Source of the DNA: Ruminococcus flavefaciens
GTDB taxonomy: Bacteria; Bacillota; Clostridia; Oscillospirales; Ruminococcaceae
Reading direction: 5' to 3'
Length of the DNA: 51,353 nucleotides
Assembly (NCBI GenBank): GCA_004554385.1
Contig: SFMO01000190.1
Location: 1 to 51,353 of the forward strand
This document shows positions 15,205-23,486 of this stretch, in pieces. Numbering within the stretch: the stretch's first letter is position 1; every line of letters begins with the position of its first letter. Made by a program: the position numbers and the translations under genes. The notes below the pieces were generated by a model, which was not told the DNA's origin, did no database searches, and saw nothing but the letters and a program-made list of their open reading frames with translations.

Positions 15205-16695
15205 TCACTTCTTCACATTGCTTATTTTAAACCAGAAGGTCGAACCCTTGCCGAGAGTGCTGCGTACACCGTAGTCGTAGTTATGCATTTTCAGCACAGC
15301 CTTGACTATTGAGAGTCCGAGACCTGTGCCGACCACCTCGCGCTTATGGTTCTCAGAACGGTAATATTTATCGAAGATGAGCTTGATCTTGTCCTCCTCG
15401 ATACCGTCGCCCGTATCCTCGACTTCGATGATAACGCCGTCGTCGGTATTGATCTGGCGGACGAATATCTGCTTATCATCACCTGTATAGTTGATCGCAT
15501 TATTTATAAGATTATAAATTACCTGCTCGATCTTGACCACATCACAGCAAACGATCCTCTCCTCATCGGGAGTAAAATGTATCTGGTATCCGTTTTTTTC
15601 GGACAGCCCCTTGAAGCGGTCCATGATCTCGCCAAGCTTTGAGCTGATGCCGAACTCAGTGGGATTAAGCTTCTGCTTTCCGCTCTCAAGCTTTGAGAGA
15701 TCCAGCATATCATTTACAAGGAGTGCAAGACGATCAGTCTCACTGATGATTATTTCAAGATGCTCATTTCGCTTCACAGGGTTATCGCCCGAGAGGTCAC
15801 GTATCATCTCAGCATACGCCTTAAGCATAGTCAGCGGAGTTCTCAGGTCGTGCGAAACATTAGCTATAAGATCCCTCTGCATAGTATCCACCTTTGAGAG
15901 TTCCTTTTCCGCATAGGTAAGGGTATCCGCAAGCTTTTTCACCTCGAGATAGCCTCTTCCGTCGAATTTGGTATTGAAGTCGCCCTTTGCCAGTATTTCC
16001 GCGGACTTTGTTATCCTGCCGATAGGTGCCGATATCCTCTTGGAAAGATACAGCGAGATAACGAATGCAATTATAATAAGTATTATTGTTATAGTCATCA
16101 GCTGACGCTTTATGATCTTTACAGTAGCACCAACAGGCACAAGTGCCGCATTTACAAGAAGGTAACCGTCGGGATCGGAACTGTTTCCGAGAGTACAGCC
16201 GTATATCAGCATTTCGTTGCCGCTTCTCGGATGCTTTTTCTTCCATTTGATAACTCCGTCCTCAGAGTCGTCAATTTCGCTGAGTATCATGCCTCCGCTT
16301 ATTCCCCTGTCATGGATGAGACATTCTCCCATAACATGCATTTTCATTATCTCTCTGCCGTACTTGTCCACGACCTCTACGCAAAGATTTTCAGCATCGC
16401 CTGTCTCGATGACGGTATTGTAAAGCTTTTCCTTCAGCTCCTCATCAGCAATTATCTCCATAGCACTTGAATAGTGCTTTTCCTTGTCGCAGCTGTTATA
16501 GACCTCGGCAATGTGCTCCATGCTGTCCGCTGTTGAGTGTATCCTCATGCGTTCATAGAACTTCTCAAAGAAAAAGATCTGAAATATCCAGATGAGAACG
16601 CATACCGCCACGGTAAAAAGAACGAAATACAGCCATATAGTAAACCTCAGCGGCATTCTGCTTCCCACACGTCTGAAATGTTTAATCGGCTTCAA
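15205..16695 (-). CDS. Two-component sensor histidine kinase
   Basis: The 496-residue kinase has membrane spans at about 19-43 and 199-219 flanking an extracellular sensor of about 155 residues. A HAMP linker (about 220-272), a HisKA domain with phospho-acceptor His282 (ANVSHDLRTPLTML) and an HATPase domain follow (NLINNAINYT, EVEDTGDGIEED, GTGLGLSIVKAV). The start is TTG at 16695, which overlaps the regulator stop by 14 bp. An ATG 13 codons further on (16656) is a possible alternative. The sensor domain has no named family. Gene order (regulator first) and class match PhoR/ResE-type pairs. Confidence 0.93.
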   Translation of the reverse strand: MKPIKHFRRVGSRMPLRFTIWLYFVLFTVAVCVLIWIFQIFFFEKFYERMRIHSTADSMEHIAEVYNSCDKEKHYSSAMEIIADEELKEKLYNTVIETGDAENLCVEVVDKYGREIMKMHVMGECLIHDRGISGGMILSEIDDSEDGVIKWKKKHPRSGNEMLIYGCTLGNSSDPDGYLLVNAALVPVGATVKIIKRQLMTITIILIIIAFVISLYLSKRISAPIGRITKSAEILAKGDFNTKFDGRGYLEVKKLADTLTYAEKELSKVDTMQRDLIANVSHDLRTPLTMLKAYAEMIRDLSGDNPVKRNEHLEIIISETDRLALLVNDMLDLSKLESGKQKLNPTEFGISSKLGEIMDRFKGLSEKNGYQIHFTPDEERIVCCDVVKIEQVIYNLINNAINYTGDDKQIFVRQINTDDGVIIEVEDTGDGIEEDKIKLIFDKYYRSENHKREVVGTGLGLSIVKAVLKMHNYDYGVRSTLGKGSTFWFKISNVKK

Positions 16696-17359
16696 ACTTA
16701 TATCCCATTCCTCTCAGTGTAACAATGAATTTACGATACTCTCCGAGGCTGTTTCTGAGCATTTTTATATGTGTATCAACTGTTCTGTCATCACCGAAGA
16801 AATCGTAGCCCCAGACCTCTTCAAGGAGCTTGTCTCTTGAAAGAGCGATATTCTTGTTTTTTACAAGATAGAAGAGCAGGTCGTACTCCTTTGGAGTCAT
16901 AGAAGCCTTCTGACCGTTGACGTAGACCTCACGGCCCGCAATATCGACTTCAAGACCTTCAAATGAGAACTTATCGGGAAGAACAGTCTCCTCCTGACGG
17001 GTATTTCTCTTAAGTACCACCTTAACCCTCGCCATAAGCTCCTTAGGTGAGAAGGGCTTGACTACATAGTCATCAACGCCTATCTCAAAGCCGAAAAGCT
17101 TGTCGTACTCCTCGCCTCTTGCAGAAAGCATGATAACGGGGATATTCTTGGTCTTATGTATCTCCTTGCAGGCAGAATAGCCGTCAAGTCTCGGCATCAT
17201 GACATCCATTATGATAAGGTCATAATCGTTGTCATGGCAAAGATTCACAGCCTCCATGCCGTTTTCCGCCTCAGTTACCTCATATCCTTCAAATTCGGCA
17301 TATTCACGAACTACCTTTCTGATATTCACCTCGTCGTCAACAATTAAAATATGTGCCAT
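16682..17359 (-). CDS. OmpR/PhoB-family response regulator
   Basis: The 225-residue protein has a receiver domain (residues 1-115; Asp-Asp pair in LIVDDE, phospho-acceptor Asp52 in IIMDVMMPRLDG, Lys in VVKPFSPKEL). A winged-helix effector follows (about 130-223; LSRDKLLEEVWGYDF, DDRTVDTHI, LRGMGYKFE). GGAGGT precedes the ATG. It overlaps the downstream kinase gene, so the pair is translated together. Upstream minus-strand sequence has TATAAT at two nearby places (17447-17466) without a convincing -35, so the promoter is not assigned. Targets are unknown. Confidence 0.95.
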   Translation of the reverse strand: MAHILIVDDEVNIRKVVREYAEFEGYEVTEAENGMEAVNLCHDNDYDLIIMDVMMPRLDGYSACKEIHKTKNIPVIMLSARGEEYDKLFGFEIGVDDYVVKPFSPKELMARVKVVLKRNTRQEETVLPDKFSFEGLEVDIAGREVYVNGQKASMTPKEYDLLFYLVKNKNIALSRDKLLEEVWGYDFFGDDRTVDTHIKMLRNSLGEYRKFIVTLRGMGYKFEAD

Positions 17360-17547
17360 AATCTACCTCCATTTATTAGAATTGAACAAAGATGTCAAAA
17401 ATTCACAATGCTCATTCATAGCCTTACAGCTGTTATTATTTACACACTTATTATAACATTATATCGAAGAAAAGTGTACATTAAGTGATATTTTTTTGTA
17501 ATTTTCCGTCATTTTTATCAAATTTGTTAGAGTCCGTAAATTTACGA

Positions 17548-17576
17548 TTGACATTTTCGGTAATTTTTGCTATAAT
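17548..17576 (+). promoter_or_regulatory. Consensus promoter of the GGDEF/EAL-pfk operon
   Basis: TTGACA (17548-17553), 17 bp, TATAAT (17571-17576), with an extended TGC. The start codon lies 37 bp downstream. Confidence 0.88.
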
Positions 17577-17613
17577 GTAGTTGGCTAATTGTAAATGAAG
17601 GGAGGCGGTGCCT

Positions 17614-19878
17614 ATGAGTAATAACCCAAACCGCAAACCAAGACGCAGAACACAAAGCTTCAACCCCCTTGCCGCTGCTTTGATAATCGTCACCGCAAGC
17701 GCTATTGTGATAGGCTACTGCATAAACGTCCCCGAAAACGCCAGAATGGCACTTATCATATATGTATGCACTATGGTATGTGCGACACTTATTCTTGCGA
17801 TATCGGGATGGATATATAAAAACAAGAGGACATCCGTGGACCAGAATGAGATCATCAAGGTCACTGAGAACCTCAACACCGAAATGATAATATGGTCTGA
17901 CGATTTCAGCTATGTATACATAAACAAAAAGCTCCGCGACCTTCTTGGCATCTCGGCGGATTACTCAGACAAGCAGGAGGGTGTATGGACTGCATTCGGT
18001 ATCAACACCCCGGATCCTACCGCTCTCAGCAAGATCGTGGGAAGCAACTCCTATGAATCAACATTCCGCAATCCAAGCGGCGCACTTGTATCCATCGCAT
18101 GGAGCACCTCACAGGTCAAGAAGTACAAGAAGCATGCGATATACCTCAGTACAGGCTTCAACCTGACAGAGCTGAAGAAAATGAGAGTAAATCTTGCAAA
18201 TGCCAACGACTTCTTCCACTCAGCTATGGAGCTTGCCGAGATCGGTCTCGTAATGAGCACTGACAGAAAGGTGTTCAGAGTATCACCCGAAATGGTAAGT
18301 ATGCTGGGGCTCAAGAGCGGTACCGTCAATATCAACGAATACCGCGCCCTGATCCATCCAAATGACAGGATACAGTTTGACGGAGCCGTACGCAGCCGCG
18401 ATATGTCCGACATCAAGAATATCGAGATAAGGCTCAGAAGTGCTGACGGCAATTATCGCTGGTTCTCACACCGCTTCAAGTCGATTACAGGTACAGGAAA
18501 CAGCCTCCCGCTCTTCGGCGGTGCTGTTATCGACGTTACAGAGGAGCACGAAAAGGATATCCTTATAGAGCGCCTCGCGTACATCGACGAGGTCACAGAG
18601 ATCGCAAACCGCAACAAGCTTGTCATGACAGGTCAGGAGATCTACGACTCATGCAGGATACTGGACTATTCCTTCTGGATAATCGTCCTTGACATCGACC
18701 GTTTCCATATCATAAACGATACCTGCGGCTACTCAAACGGAAACTACGTGCTCAAAAATTTTGCACATATACTTTATAAATTTGTCACCCCCGGCGGTCT
18801 TGCCGCAAGAATAAGCGGAGACAACTTCGCGCTCCTGCTGAGAGACTACGGCGACGACGAAATGCCCACACGTACTGTCAAGTCCATTCAGGACGAATTC
18901 TCAAAGATGGCAGTGGACGAGCTTGCTTCCATAAGCCTTACCTGCTCGGCAGGCTTCTCCAAAATGCCTGAGGACGGCAGATCCTTCCTTGAGGTAATGG
19001 AGCATGCGGAATTCGCACTCAAATCCAACGACGCTCAGGGCAGCATCTGCGGATATGAGCCAAGCATGCACGATTCGATAATCGGCAATACCGAGCTTGA
19101 AAAGGCTCTTGCCCTTGCCATCGACAACAACGAGCTCCAGCTCTTCTATCAGCCAAAGATAGACCTTGCTTCAGGCAGGATAATGGGCGTCGAGGCACTT
19201 ATACGCTGGATAAAGCCCGACGGCACTATCATCACCCCCGATGCATTCGTGCCTATCGCAGAGAGCTCTCACCTTATCAGCAAGATAAGCGAATTCGTAC
19301 TGAACGAGGGCTGCCGCCAGAACAAGCTGTGGCAGAAAATGGGCTATCCGCCTATAGTAATGTCTATAAACTTTGCTTCCACAGATTTCTACCAGACAGA
19401 CCTGAAGGACAAGGTATTCGAAGCTCTCGCACGTTCATCCCTGGCTCCTCAGTGGCTTGAGGTAGAGCTTACAGAAACACTCGCACTAAGCGATGTTGAT
19501 TTTGCTGTGGACCAGATGAACAGGCTCCGCGAGCTTGGCGTAAAGCTTGCAATGGACGACTTCGGCACAGGCTATTCGTCACTGAGTTATCTCCAGATAC
19601 TTCCTATAACTCTGCTGAAGCTTGACCGCTCGTTCATCACCGATATAGAGCACGATAACATCGCCTATGAGATTGTTTCGGCGGTCATCCGCATCGCAAA
19701 GTCAAAGAAGATAGAAACTATCGCGGAAGGCATCGAAAACAATGTACAGGAATCTATCCTGCGCATGGCGGGCTGTGACTACGCACAGGGCTACCTCTAC
19801 GGAAAGCCTATGCCCCCCGAAAAAATACAGGAATTCTTTGAGCAGAACGCAAAGCGTGATATGAACACCAAGAGATAA
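17614..19878 (+). CDS. Membrane PAS-PAS-GGDEF-EAL protein (likely c-di-GMP phosphodiesterase)
   Basis: Starting at ATG 17614 behind GGGAGG (a GTG at 17608 overlaps that site less favourably), the product is 754 residues. Two membrane spans (about 18-38 and 44-67) precede two PAS-like domains (about 85-185 and 200-312). The GGDEF domain (about 318-475) has SGDNF in place of GGDEF, so cyclase activity is doubtful. The EAL domain (about 490-740) keeps EALIRW (Glu527), NFAS, ELTE and DDFGTGYSS (648-656), so hydrolysis of c-di-GMP is expected. The degenerate GGDEF may bind GTP as an allosteric module. It is followed 33 bp later by phosphofructokinase. Confidence 0.92.
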   Translation: MSNNPNRKPRRRTQSFNPLAAALIIVTASAIVIGYCINVPENARMALIIYVCTMVCATLILAISGWIYKNKRTSVDQNEIIKVTENLNTEMIIWSDDFSYVYINKKLRDLLGISADYSDKQEGVWTAFGINTPDPTALSKIVGSNSYESTFRNPSGALVSIAWSTSQVKKYKKHAIYLSTGFNLTELKKMRVNLANANDFFHSAMELAEIGLVMSTDRKVFRVSPEMVSMLGLKSGTVNINEYRALIHPNDRIQFDGAVRSRDMSDIKNIEIRLRSADGNYRWFSHRFKSITGTGNSLPLFGGAVIDVTEEHEKDILIERLAYIDEVTEIANRNKLVMTGQEIYDSCRILDYSFWIIVLDIDRFHIINDTCGYSNGNYVLKNFAHILYKFVTPGGLAARISGDNFALLLRDYGDDEMPTRTVKSIQDEFSKMAVDELASISLTCSAGFSKMPEDGRSFLEVMEHAEFALKSNDAQGSICGYEPSMHDSIIGNTELEKALALAIDNNELQLFYQPKIDLASGRIMGVEALIRWIKPDGTIITPDAFVPIAESSHLISKISEFVLNEGCRQNKLWQKMGYPPIVMSINFASTDFYQTDLKDKVFEALARSSLAPQWLEVELTETLALSDVDFAVDQMNRLRELGVKLAMDDFGTGYSSLSYLQILPITLLKLDRSFITDIEHDNIAYEIVSAVIRIAKSKKIETIAEGIENNVQESILRMAGCDYAQGYLYGKPMPPEKIQEFFEQNAKRDMNTKR

Positions 19879-19911
19879 CGCTTTTACTATTTATCAGGGA
19901 GGTCATCATTT

Positions 19912-20994
19912 ATGAAAAGACGTATAGGAATTCTCACAAGCGGCGGCGACTGCCCGGGACTCAATGCGACCATACGCGGAGTGGCTAAAGCCTGCTATGA
20001 ACGCTTCGGCGAGGACAATGTCGAGATAGTAGGCATTTCAAACGGCTACTACGGACTTATCAACAATCTCTGCAAGGAGATGTCCCCTTCTTCATTTTCA
20101 GGCATTCTCACACAGGGCGGAACTATTTTCGGTACAAAGCGCCAGCCATTCAAGATGATGCAGGTCATCGGCGAGGACAACATCGACAAGGTCAAGAATA
20201 TGAAGGAGACCTACAAAAAGCAGAAGCTGGACTGTCTCCTTACTCTCGGCGGAAACGGCACTCACAAGACCTCCAAGCTTCTCTCTGATGAGGGACTCAA
20301 CGTTATCGGTCTCCCCAAGACCATAGACAATGATATTTACGGCACCGACGTTACATTCGGTTTCCACACCGCAGTTGATATAGCAACCGACGTTCTTGAC
20401 AGGCTCCACACCACAGCCGCAAGCCACTCACGAGTGCTCCTCTGTGAGATAATGGGCAACAAAGCAGGCTGGCTCACACTGAACGCAGGTATCGCAGGCG
20501 GTGCAGACGTTATCATAATCCCCGAGATACCTTATGATATAGATAAGGTCTGCGATGCAGTAATGGCAAGAAGTGCAAACGGCAAGACCTTCTCGATCAT
20601 AGCAGTCGCAGAGGGCGCATTCGATATAAACGAAGCCCAGATGAAAAAGAAGGAACGTGCAAAGAAACGTGCCGAAGCAGGCATACTCACTGCCACAAGC
20701 CGCATAGCTGCACAGATACAGGCAAATACAGGTCTTGAAGCCCGTGTATGCGTTCCCGGACATATGCTCAGAGGCGGCGCACCCAGCGCCTATGACCGCG
20801 TACTTTCAACTCAGTTCGGAGTTCACGCTGCATACCTCATAGCCAAGGAGCGTTACGGCAGAACAGTAGCTAAGATAGGCAATAAGATAACCTCAAACAA
20901 GCTTGAGGACATTGCAGGTAAAACAAAATTCGTCGATACAGAGAATCATCTGGTCATCGCAGCACGCGATATCGGCGTATCTTTCGGTGATTGA
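19912..20994 (+). CDS. pfkA: 6-phosphofructokinase
   Basis: The 360-residue enzyme phosphorylates fructose 6-phosphate. It shows SGGDCPGLNATIRG, LTLGGNGTHKT and PKTIDNDI motifs, the last holding the catalytic Asp. The glycine of GGNGT (E. coli Gly104 position) favours ATP, while the Lys of PKTIDND (Gly124 position) is typical of pyrophosphate-type or group III mixed-substrate enzymes. The phosphoryl donor therefore cannot be decided by eye. GGGAGG lies 9 bp before the ATG. It probably shares the transcript of the upstream GGDEF/EAL gene and ends at a strong terminator. Confidence 0.93.
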   Translation: MKRRIGILTSGGDCPGLNATIRGVAKACYERFGEDNVEIVGISNGYYGLINNLCKEMSPSSFSGILTQGGTIFGTKRQPFKMMQVIGEDNIDKVKNMKETYKKQKLDCLLTLGGNGTHKTSKLLSDEGLNVIGLPKTIDNDIYGTDVTFGFHTAVDIATDVLDRLHTTAASHSRVLLCEIMGNKAGWLTLNAGIAGGADVIIIPEIPYDIDKVCDAVMARSANGKTFSIIAVAEGAFDINEAQMKKKERAKKRAEAGILTATSRIAAQIQANTGLEARVCVPGHMLRGGAPSAYDRVLSTQFGVHAAYLIAKERYGRTVAKIGNKITSNKLEDIAGKTKFVDTENHLVIAARDIGVSFGD

Positions 20995-21000
20995 TACACA

Positions 21001-21031
21001 ACGGCAGTTCTTTTTGAACTGCCGTTTTTTG
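21001..21031 (+). terminator. Terminator after phosphofructokinase
   Basis: ACGGCAGTTC and GAACTGCCGT (21001-21010/21016-21025) form a 10-bp stem, followed by TTTTT. Confidence 0.92.
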
Positions 21032-21106
21032 TATACAAGTAGTAATATATACATTTAAAAATACTAATATTTAAAATTGATATGCCTTTGACAATCTGCC
21101 TATTTT

Positions 21107-21122
21107 CAGCCGTTTACGGCTG
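21107..21122 (+). repeat. Small hairpin in the intergenic region
   Basis: CAGCCG and CGGCTG enclose the loop TTTA. No T-run follows on either strand; its role is unclear. Confidence 0.35.
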
Positions 21123-21171
21123 CTTATGAACTGATTAAAACTAAAATTAATAGCAATTTTTGAAAAAACTA

Positions 21172-21200
21172 TTCCCAAATCAGCAAAAATGTGCTATAAT
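21172..21200 (+). promoter_or_regulatory. Promoter of the phosphohexomutase gene
   Basis: TATAAT (21195-21200) with extended TG at 21192-21193. The -35 TTCCCA (21172-21177) matches 4 of 6 at 17-bp spacing. Confidence 0.65.
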
Positions 21201-21229
21201 GAATATATATCTGTTCAGGAGGTATTATA

Positions 21230-22945
21230 ATGTCAGAATTGGAACTTTATAACCTTTGGTGTGAAAATGCCAAGGAAGATCCCGACTTAAAAGCTGAGCT
21301 TGATGGAATCAAGGGCGACAGCGAGGCAATCAACGACAGATTCTACCGTGATCTCGAATTCGGTACGGGAGGTCTGAGAGGCGTTATCGGCGCAGGAACC
21401 AACCGAATGAATATATACACCGTAAGACGCGCTACACAGGGATTTGCAGACTACCTCAACCAGGAGTACAAGAACCCAAGTGTCGCTATCTCATTTGACA
21501 GCCGTATCAAGAGCGACGTGTTCTCAAAGGCTGCAGCAGAGGTACTTGCAGCAAACGGTATCAAGGTACATATCTATAAGCAGCTCATGCCTACCCCATG
21601 CCTTTCATGGGCAGTCCGCGCACTCAAGTGCCAGGGCGGTATCATGGTGACAGCAAGCCACAATCCCGCTAAGTATAACGGTTACAAGGTCTACGGCGAG
21701 GACGGCTGCCAGATCACTCTCAGAGGCGCTGAGATAATCCTCGACAAGATCAATTCACTTGATATTTTCAGCGGAGTCAAGCATTCTGATTTCGATAAAG
21801 AGTTAGCCGCAGGTAACATTCAATACATCGATGACAGCGTTATCGAGGAGTTTTACCAGAGAGTCCTTGCAGAAGGCATCAACACAGACCTCTGCGCTTC
21901 AAGCGGACTCAAGGTGGTATACACACCTCTTAACGGCACAGGCAACAAGCCTGTCCGCGAGATCCTCAAGCGCATCGGCATCACTGATGTTACCGTAGTT
22001 AAGGAACAGGAAGAGCCCGACGGCAACTTCACAACCTGCCCATATCCTAACCCCGAGATCCGCGAAGCACTTCAGATAGGTCTCAGCTACTGTGATAAGG
22101 TAAAGCCTGATCTCCTTCTCGCAACCGATCCCGACTGTGACCGTGTAGGTATCGCAGTTCCCGACGGCAACGGAGGCTATGCTCTCTTCTCAGGAAACGA
22201 AGTTGGTGCAATGCTCCTTGAGTATATCTGCTCACAGCGTATAAAGAAGGGCACAATGCCAAAGGATCCTGTCACTGTAAAAACTATCGTCACTACCGAC
22301 ATCGTTAACCTTATCGCCAAGGAATACGGCGTAGAGGTAATAGACGTTCTCACAGGATTCAAGTTCATAGGCGAGCAGATCGGCTTCCTTGAGGCTAAGG
22401 GCGAAGAAAACCGCTATGTATTCGGCTTCGAGGAGAGCTACGGCTACCTCTCAGGCAGCTACGTAAGAGACAAGGACGCAGTTGACGCTTCAATGCTTAT
22501 TTGCGAAATGGCTGCATACTACCGCACACAGGGCATAACTCTCATGCAGGCAAGAGAGAATATGTATAAGAAGTACGGTATGTTCCTCCAGACTCTCTAC
22601 AGCTTCGAATTTGAAGGCGAGAGCGGAATGAAGCGCATGGAAGAGATCATGACAAATCTCCGCAATAACCATCCGACATCTATCGGCGGCTTAAAGGTCG
22701 AACGCTTCGAAGACTACAAGGCAAGCACATCAAAGAATATCGCTACAGGCGAGATAAAGGAGCTCACACTTCCTAAGTCAAACGTGCTCGCATTCTTCCT
22801 TGAGAACGGCTGCAAGGCCATAGTTCGTCCTTCAGGTACAGAGCCGAAGATCAAGACCTATATCACTGCTAAGGCACCTACAAAGGCAGAAGCCGAGGTT
22901 ATCGAGCAGAAGATATACGCTGATTTCACAAAGAGCATGAAATAA
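21230..22945 (+). CDS. pgcA: Phosphoglucomutase/phosphomannomutase (phosphohexomutase)
   Basis: The 571-residue enzyme interconverts hexose 1- and 6-phosphates. Landmarks are GTGGLRGVIGAGTNRMN, the phosphoserine loop TASHNPAKYNGYK (Ser143), the magnesium loop TDPDCDRVG (about 299-307), the sugar loop GFEESYGYLSG, and the phosphate loop RPSGTEPKIKTY. Length and motifs match PgcA-type alpha-phosphoglucomutases of Firmicutes. AGGAGG lies 7 bp before the ATG. It has its own promoter downstream of phosphofructokinase, so the two glycolytic-entry genes are adjacent but separately transcribed. Confidence 0.93.
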   Translation: MSELELYNLWCENAKEDPDLKAELDGIKGDSEAINDRFYRDLEFGTGGLRGVIGAGTNRMNIYTVRRATQGFADYLNQEYKNPSVAISFDSRIKSDVFSKAAAEVLAANGIKVHIYKQLMPTPCLSWAVRALKCQGGIMVTASHNPAKYNGYKVYGEDGCQITLRGAEIILDKINSLDIFSGVKHSDFDKELAAGNIQYIDDSVIEEFYQRVLAEGINTDLCASSGLKVVYTPLNGTGNKPVREILKRIGITDVTVVKEQEEPDGNFTTCPYPNPEIREALQIGLSYCDKVKPDLLLATDPDCDRVGIAVPDGNGGYALFSGNEVGAMLLEYICSQRIKKGTMPKDPVTVKTIVTTDIVNLIAKEYGVEVIDVLTGFKFIGEQIGFLEAKGEENRYVFGFEESYGYLSGSYVRDKDAVDASMLICEMAAYYRTQGITLMQARENMYKKYGMFLQTLYSFEFEGESGMKRMEEIMTNLRNNHPTSIGGLKVERFEDYKASTSKNIATGEIKELTLPKSNVLAFFLENGCKAIVRPSGTEPKIKTYITAKAPTKAEAEVIEQKIYADFTKSMK

Positions 22946-22950
22946 TTCGT

Positions 22951-22975
22951 AAGGGCGGACTAAAGTTCCGCCCTT
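22951..22975 (+). terminator. Hairpin after the phosphohexomutase gene, weak terminator
   Basis: AAGGGCGGA and TCCGCCCTT form a 9-bp stem, but the tail is ATTCAATAAGG, not a T-run. Partial termination or mRNA end protection is likely, with readthrough into the next gene. Confidence 0.5.
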
Positions 22976-22994
22976 ATTCAATAAGGAGCACAAC

Positions 22995-23465
22995 ATGACA
23001 AATGACGAAATAAAAGCTCTTATCGACCGTTCGCTCTTCGCTTCCATAGGTTATACGGACGAGAGCGGAAGACAAAATATCCGTCGGGTATTCTGCGTAT
23101 GGCATAAGGGCATTGGCACTCACCTTATCTCTACAAACACAAGCTCCTCTCACGTTCAAAGCCTTATGAACAACGGGAAAGCCTGTCTTTACTTCTCGGA
23201 TGATACTACATTCGAAGCGGTATGCCTCTACGGAAGGGCAAATATCAGCTTTGACAGAAAGTACAGGGAGCTTCTCTGGAACGAGGGCGACGAAAAATAT
23301 TATCCAAAGGGCATAGATGATGAGGACTACTGTATTATAGAGTTCATCTCCGAAAGCGGCAGATACTACAGATATGACGGCAAAGCAGACCTCACAGCCA
23401 AAGATATAACTGAATTCGACCAAAAATACAAGTTTGAAAACGGATACTCAATTACCCACAGATAA
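22995..23465 (+). CDS. Pyridoxamine-5'-phosphate-oxidase-like (PPOX split-barrel) protein
   Basis: The 156-residue protein has the split-barrel pattern: FASIGYTDESGRQNIRRVFCVW, then THLISTNTSSSHVQSLMNNGKACLYF and CLYGRANIS. These are typical of FMN- or F420-binding PPOX-fold proteins of unassigned reaction. No signal peptide. AAGGAG precedes the ATG. It is 21 bp upstream of the next gene and probably cotranscribed with it. Many relatives are flavin-dependent reductases or flavin stores; the specific role is unknown. Confidence 0.85.
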   Translation: MTNDEIKALIDRSLFASIGYTDESGRQNIRRVFCVWHKGIGTHLISTNTSSSHVQSLMNNGKACLYFSDDTTFEAVCLYGRANISFDRKYRELLWNEGDEKYYPKGIDDEDYCIIEFISESGRYYRYDGKADLTAKDITEFDQKYKFENGYSITHR

Positions 23466-23486
23466 AAACAATAGGGAGACACAAAA

